A program made the translations under genes and the position numbers. Of a stretch of DNA of 64,000 nt, positions 63,707-64,000 are shown one piece after another (the stretch's first letter is position 1; every line of letters starts with the position of its first letter). This stretch comes from JAPOXR01 sp963664715. Lineage in GTDB: Bacteria; Pseudomonadota; Alphaproteobacteria; Rhodobacterales; Rhodobacteraceae. Location of the stretch: NCBI GenBank assembly GCA_963664715.2, contig CAXXUY010000011.1:62001-126000 (forward strand), written 5' to 3'. The notes under the pieces are model-generated. The model searched no databases. It was not told where the DNA came from and saw only the letters and a program-made list of their open reading frames with translations.

Positions 63707-64000
63707 TCAATCGGGTTCATCAGCCTTGGCCCGCAAAATGGCTCGGTAGTTCGCTTTCGATAGTTCGAGACGGGGATGCTCATGCTTGGTCCTCGCCGAC
63801 GTGGAATCCAGAATGTCCAAAGCTCGGCGCATCAGTTGCATGGCTTCTTCGTTGCGGTTCGTGTCTTGCAGCAGCACCGCCAAGTTGTTCAAGCAATTTG
63901 CCACGGTGGGGTGGTGCTTGCCGAATGCGGCCTCGGCGATGTCCAGCGCTTTCCGGAGCATCAGCTCGGCTTCTTCGTTGCGGTTCGTGTCTTGCAGCAG
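63707..64000 (-). CDS. TPR-repeat protein, C-terminal part (runs off the window)
   Basis: The last 97 codons of a minus-strand gene that continues beyond 64000. The protein has kinesin-light-chain-like TPR units: LRKALDIAEAAFGKHHPTVANCLNNLAVLLQ, then MQLMRRALDILDST. The DNA itself repeats: the segment TTCTTCGTTGCGGTTCGTGT and its continuation occurs at 63845 and again at 63971, exactly 126 bp (42 residues) apart. This indicates recent unit duplication. Such proteins mediate protein-protein contacts and are often large. The tail after the repeats ends KANYRAILRAKADEPD. Function unknown; the N-terminal domains would decide. Confidence 0.8.
   Translation of the reverse strand: MLQDTNRNEEAELMLRKALDIAEAAFGKHHPTVANCLNNLAVLLQDTNRNEEAMQLMRRALDILDSTSARTKHEHPRLELSKANYRAILRAKADEPD

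Noticed and set aside
63840..64000. Direct repeats considered as a CRISPR array or intergenic repeat
   Set aside because: They lie in an open reading frame, are spaced exactly 42 codons apart and encode TPR units, so they are protein-coding repeats.

Overview
The window looks like chromosomal DNA of an alphaproteobacterium. The basis is protein content: an Agrobacterium-type uronate dehydrogenase, a methylsuccinyl-CoA dehydrogenase-like enzyme of the ethylmalonyl-CoA pathway, a TorT-like binding protein, ATP-type PEP carboxykinase, tandem dimethylglycine-dehydrogenase-like flavoproteins and an alphaproteobacterial-style MobF relaxase tail. The genus cannot be read from this sequence. Gene density is uneven. 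Compact metabolic operons alternate with stretches of 0.3-1.8 kb without a gene and with many decayed genes.

Layout, left half. 1-2.8 kb holds one glutathione S-transferase in otherwise empty DNA. 2.8-7.1 kb is a minus-strand sugar-type ABC operon (binding protein, two permeases, twin SnoaL-like protein) with no ATPase. 7.6-8.3 kb is a Phd/PIN toxin-antitoxin pair whose antitoxin has a stop codon. 8.5-12.1 kb is a broken polyketide synthase: a half ketosynthase, a TAA, then in the same frame a thioester reductase fused to a sulfotransferase. 12.3-14.2 kb carries udh and an SMP-30 lactonase (hexuronate oxidation), and 14.2-14.5 kb a second, heavily decayed ketosynthase. 14.8-19.1 kb is an RND efflux pump with its membrane-fusion protein. 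19.1-20.9 kb holds only a universal-stress-protein tail. 20.9-23.5 kb is a DeoR regulator and a Na/phosphate cotransporter.

Middle. 23.85-26.5 kb is a mobile remnant of different composition: the MobF relaxase C-terminus, an MNT/HEPN pair with a wrecked HEPN gene, and a DinJ/YafQ pair whose toxin lacks a start. 26.6-35.8 kb is the best-organised unit: a divergent LysR regulator, a TorT-like binding protein, a ribose-type ABC ATPase and permease, then PxpA, biotin carrier, biotin carboxylase, PxpB and PxpC. This is a 5-oxoproline (or related lactam/amide) uptake and cleavage operon with biotin-carboxylase parts. 36.1-39.6 kb is a co-directional acyl-CoA dehydrogenase, sirtuin and ADP-ribosylglycohydrolase. 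pckA, a YhhQ-type transporter, and a cysteine-transamination/3-mercaptopyruvate sulfurtransferase trio follow to 45 kb.

Right half. 46-50.8 kb has a frameshifted HD hydrolase, a secreted alpha/beta hydrolase divergent from a membrane AraC regulator, and a VOC/BKACE pair. 50.9-61.4 kb is a catabolic locus: a polar amino-acid ABC importer with an RpiR regulator on the minus strand, divergent from two tandem FAD/GcvT-type demethylating dehydrogenases and a class III aminotransferase. 61.8-63.7 kb is a junkyard of an IS110 transposase head and Tn3-family tnpR/tnpA remnants with several nonsense codons. The window ends inside a TPR-repeat gene. No tRNA, rRNA or CRISPR array was seen.
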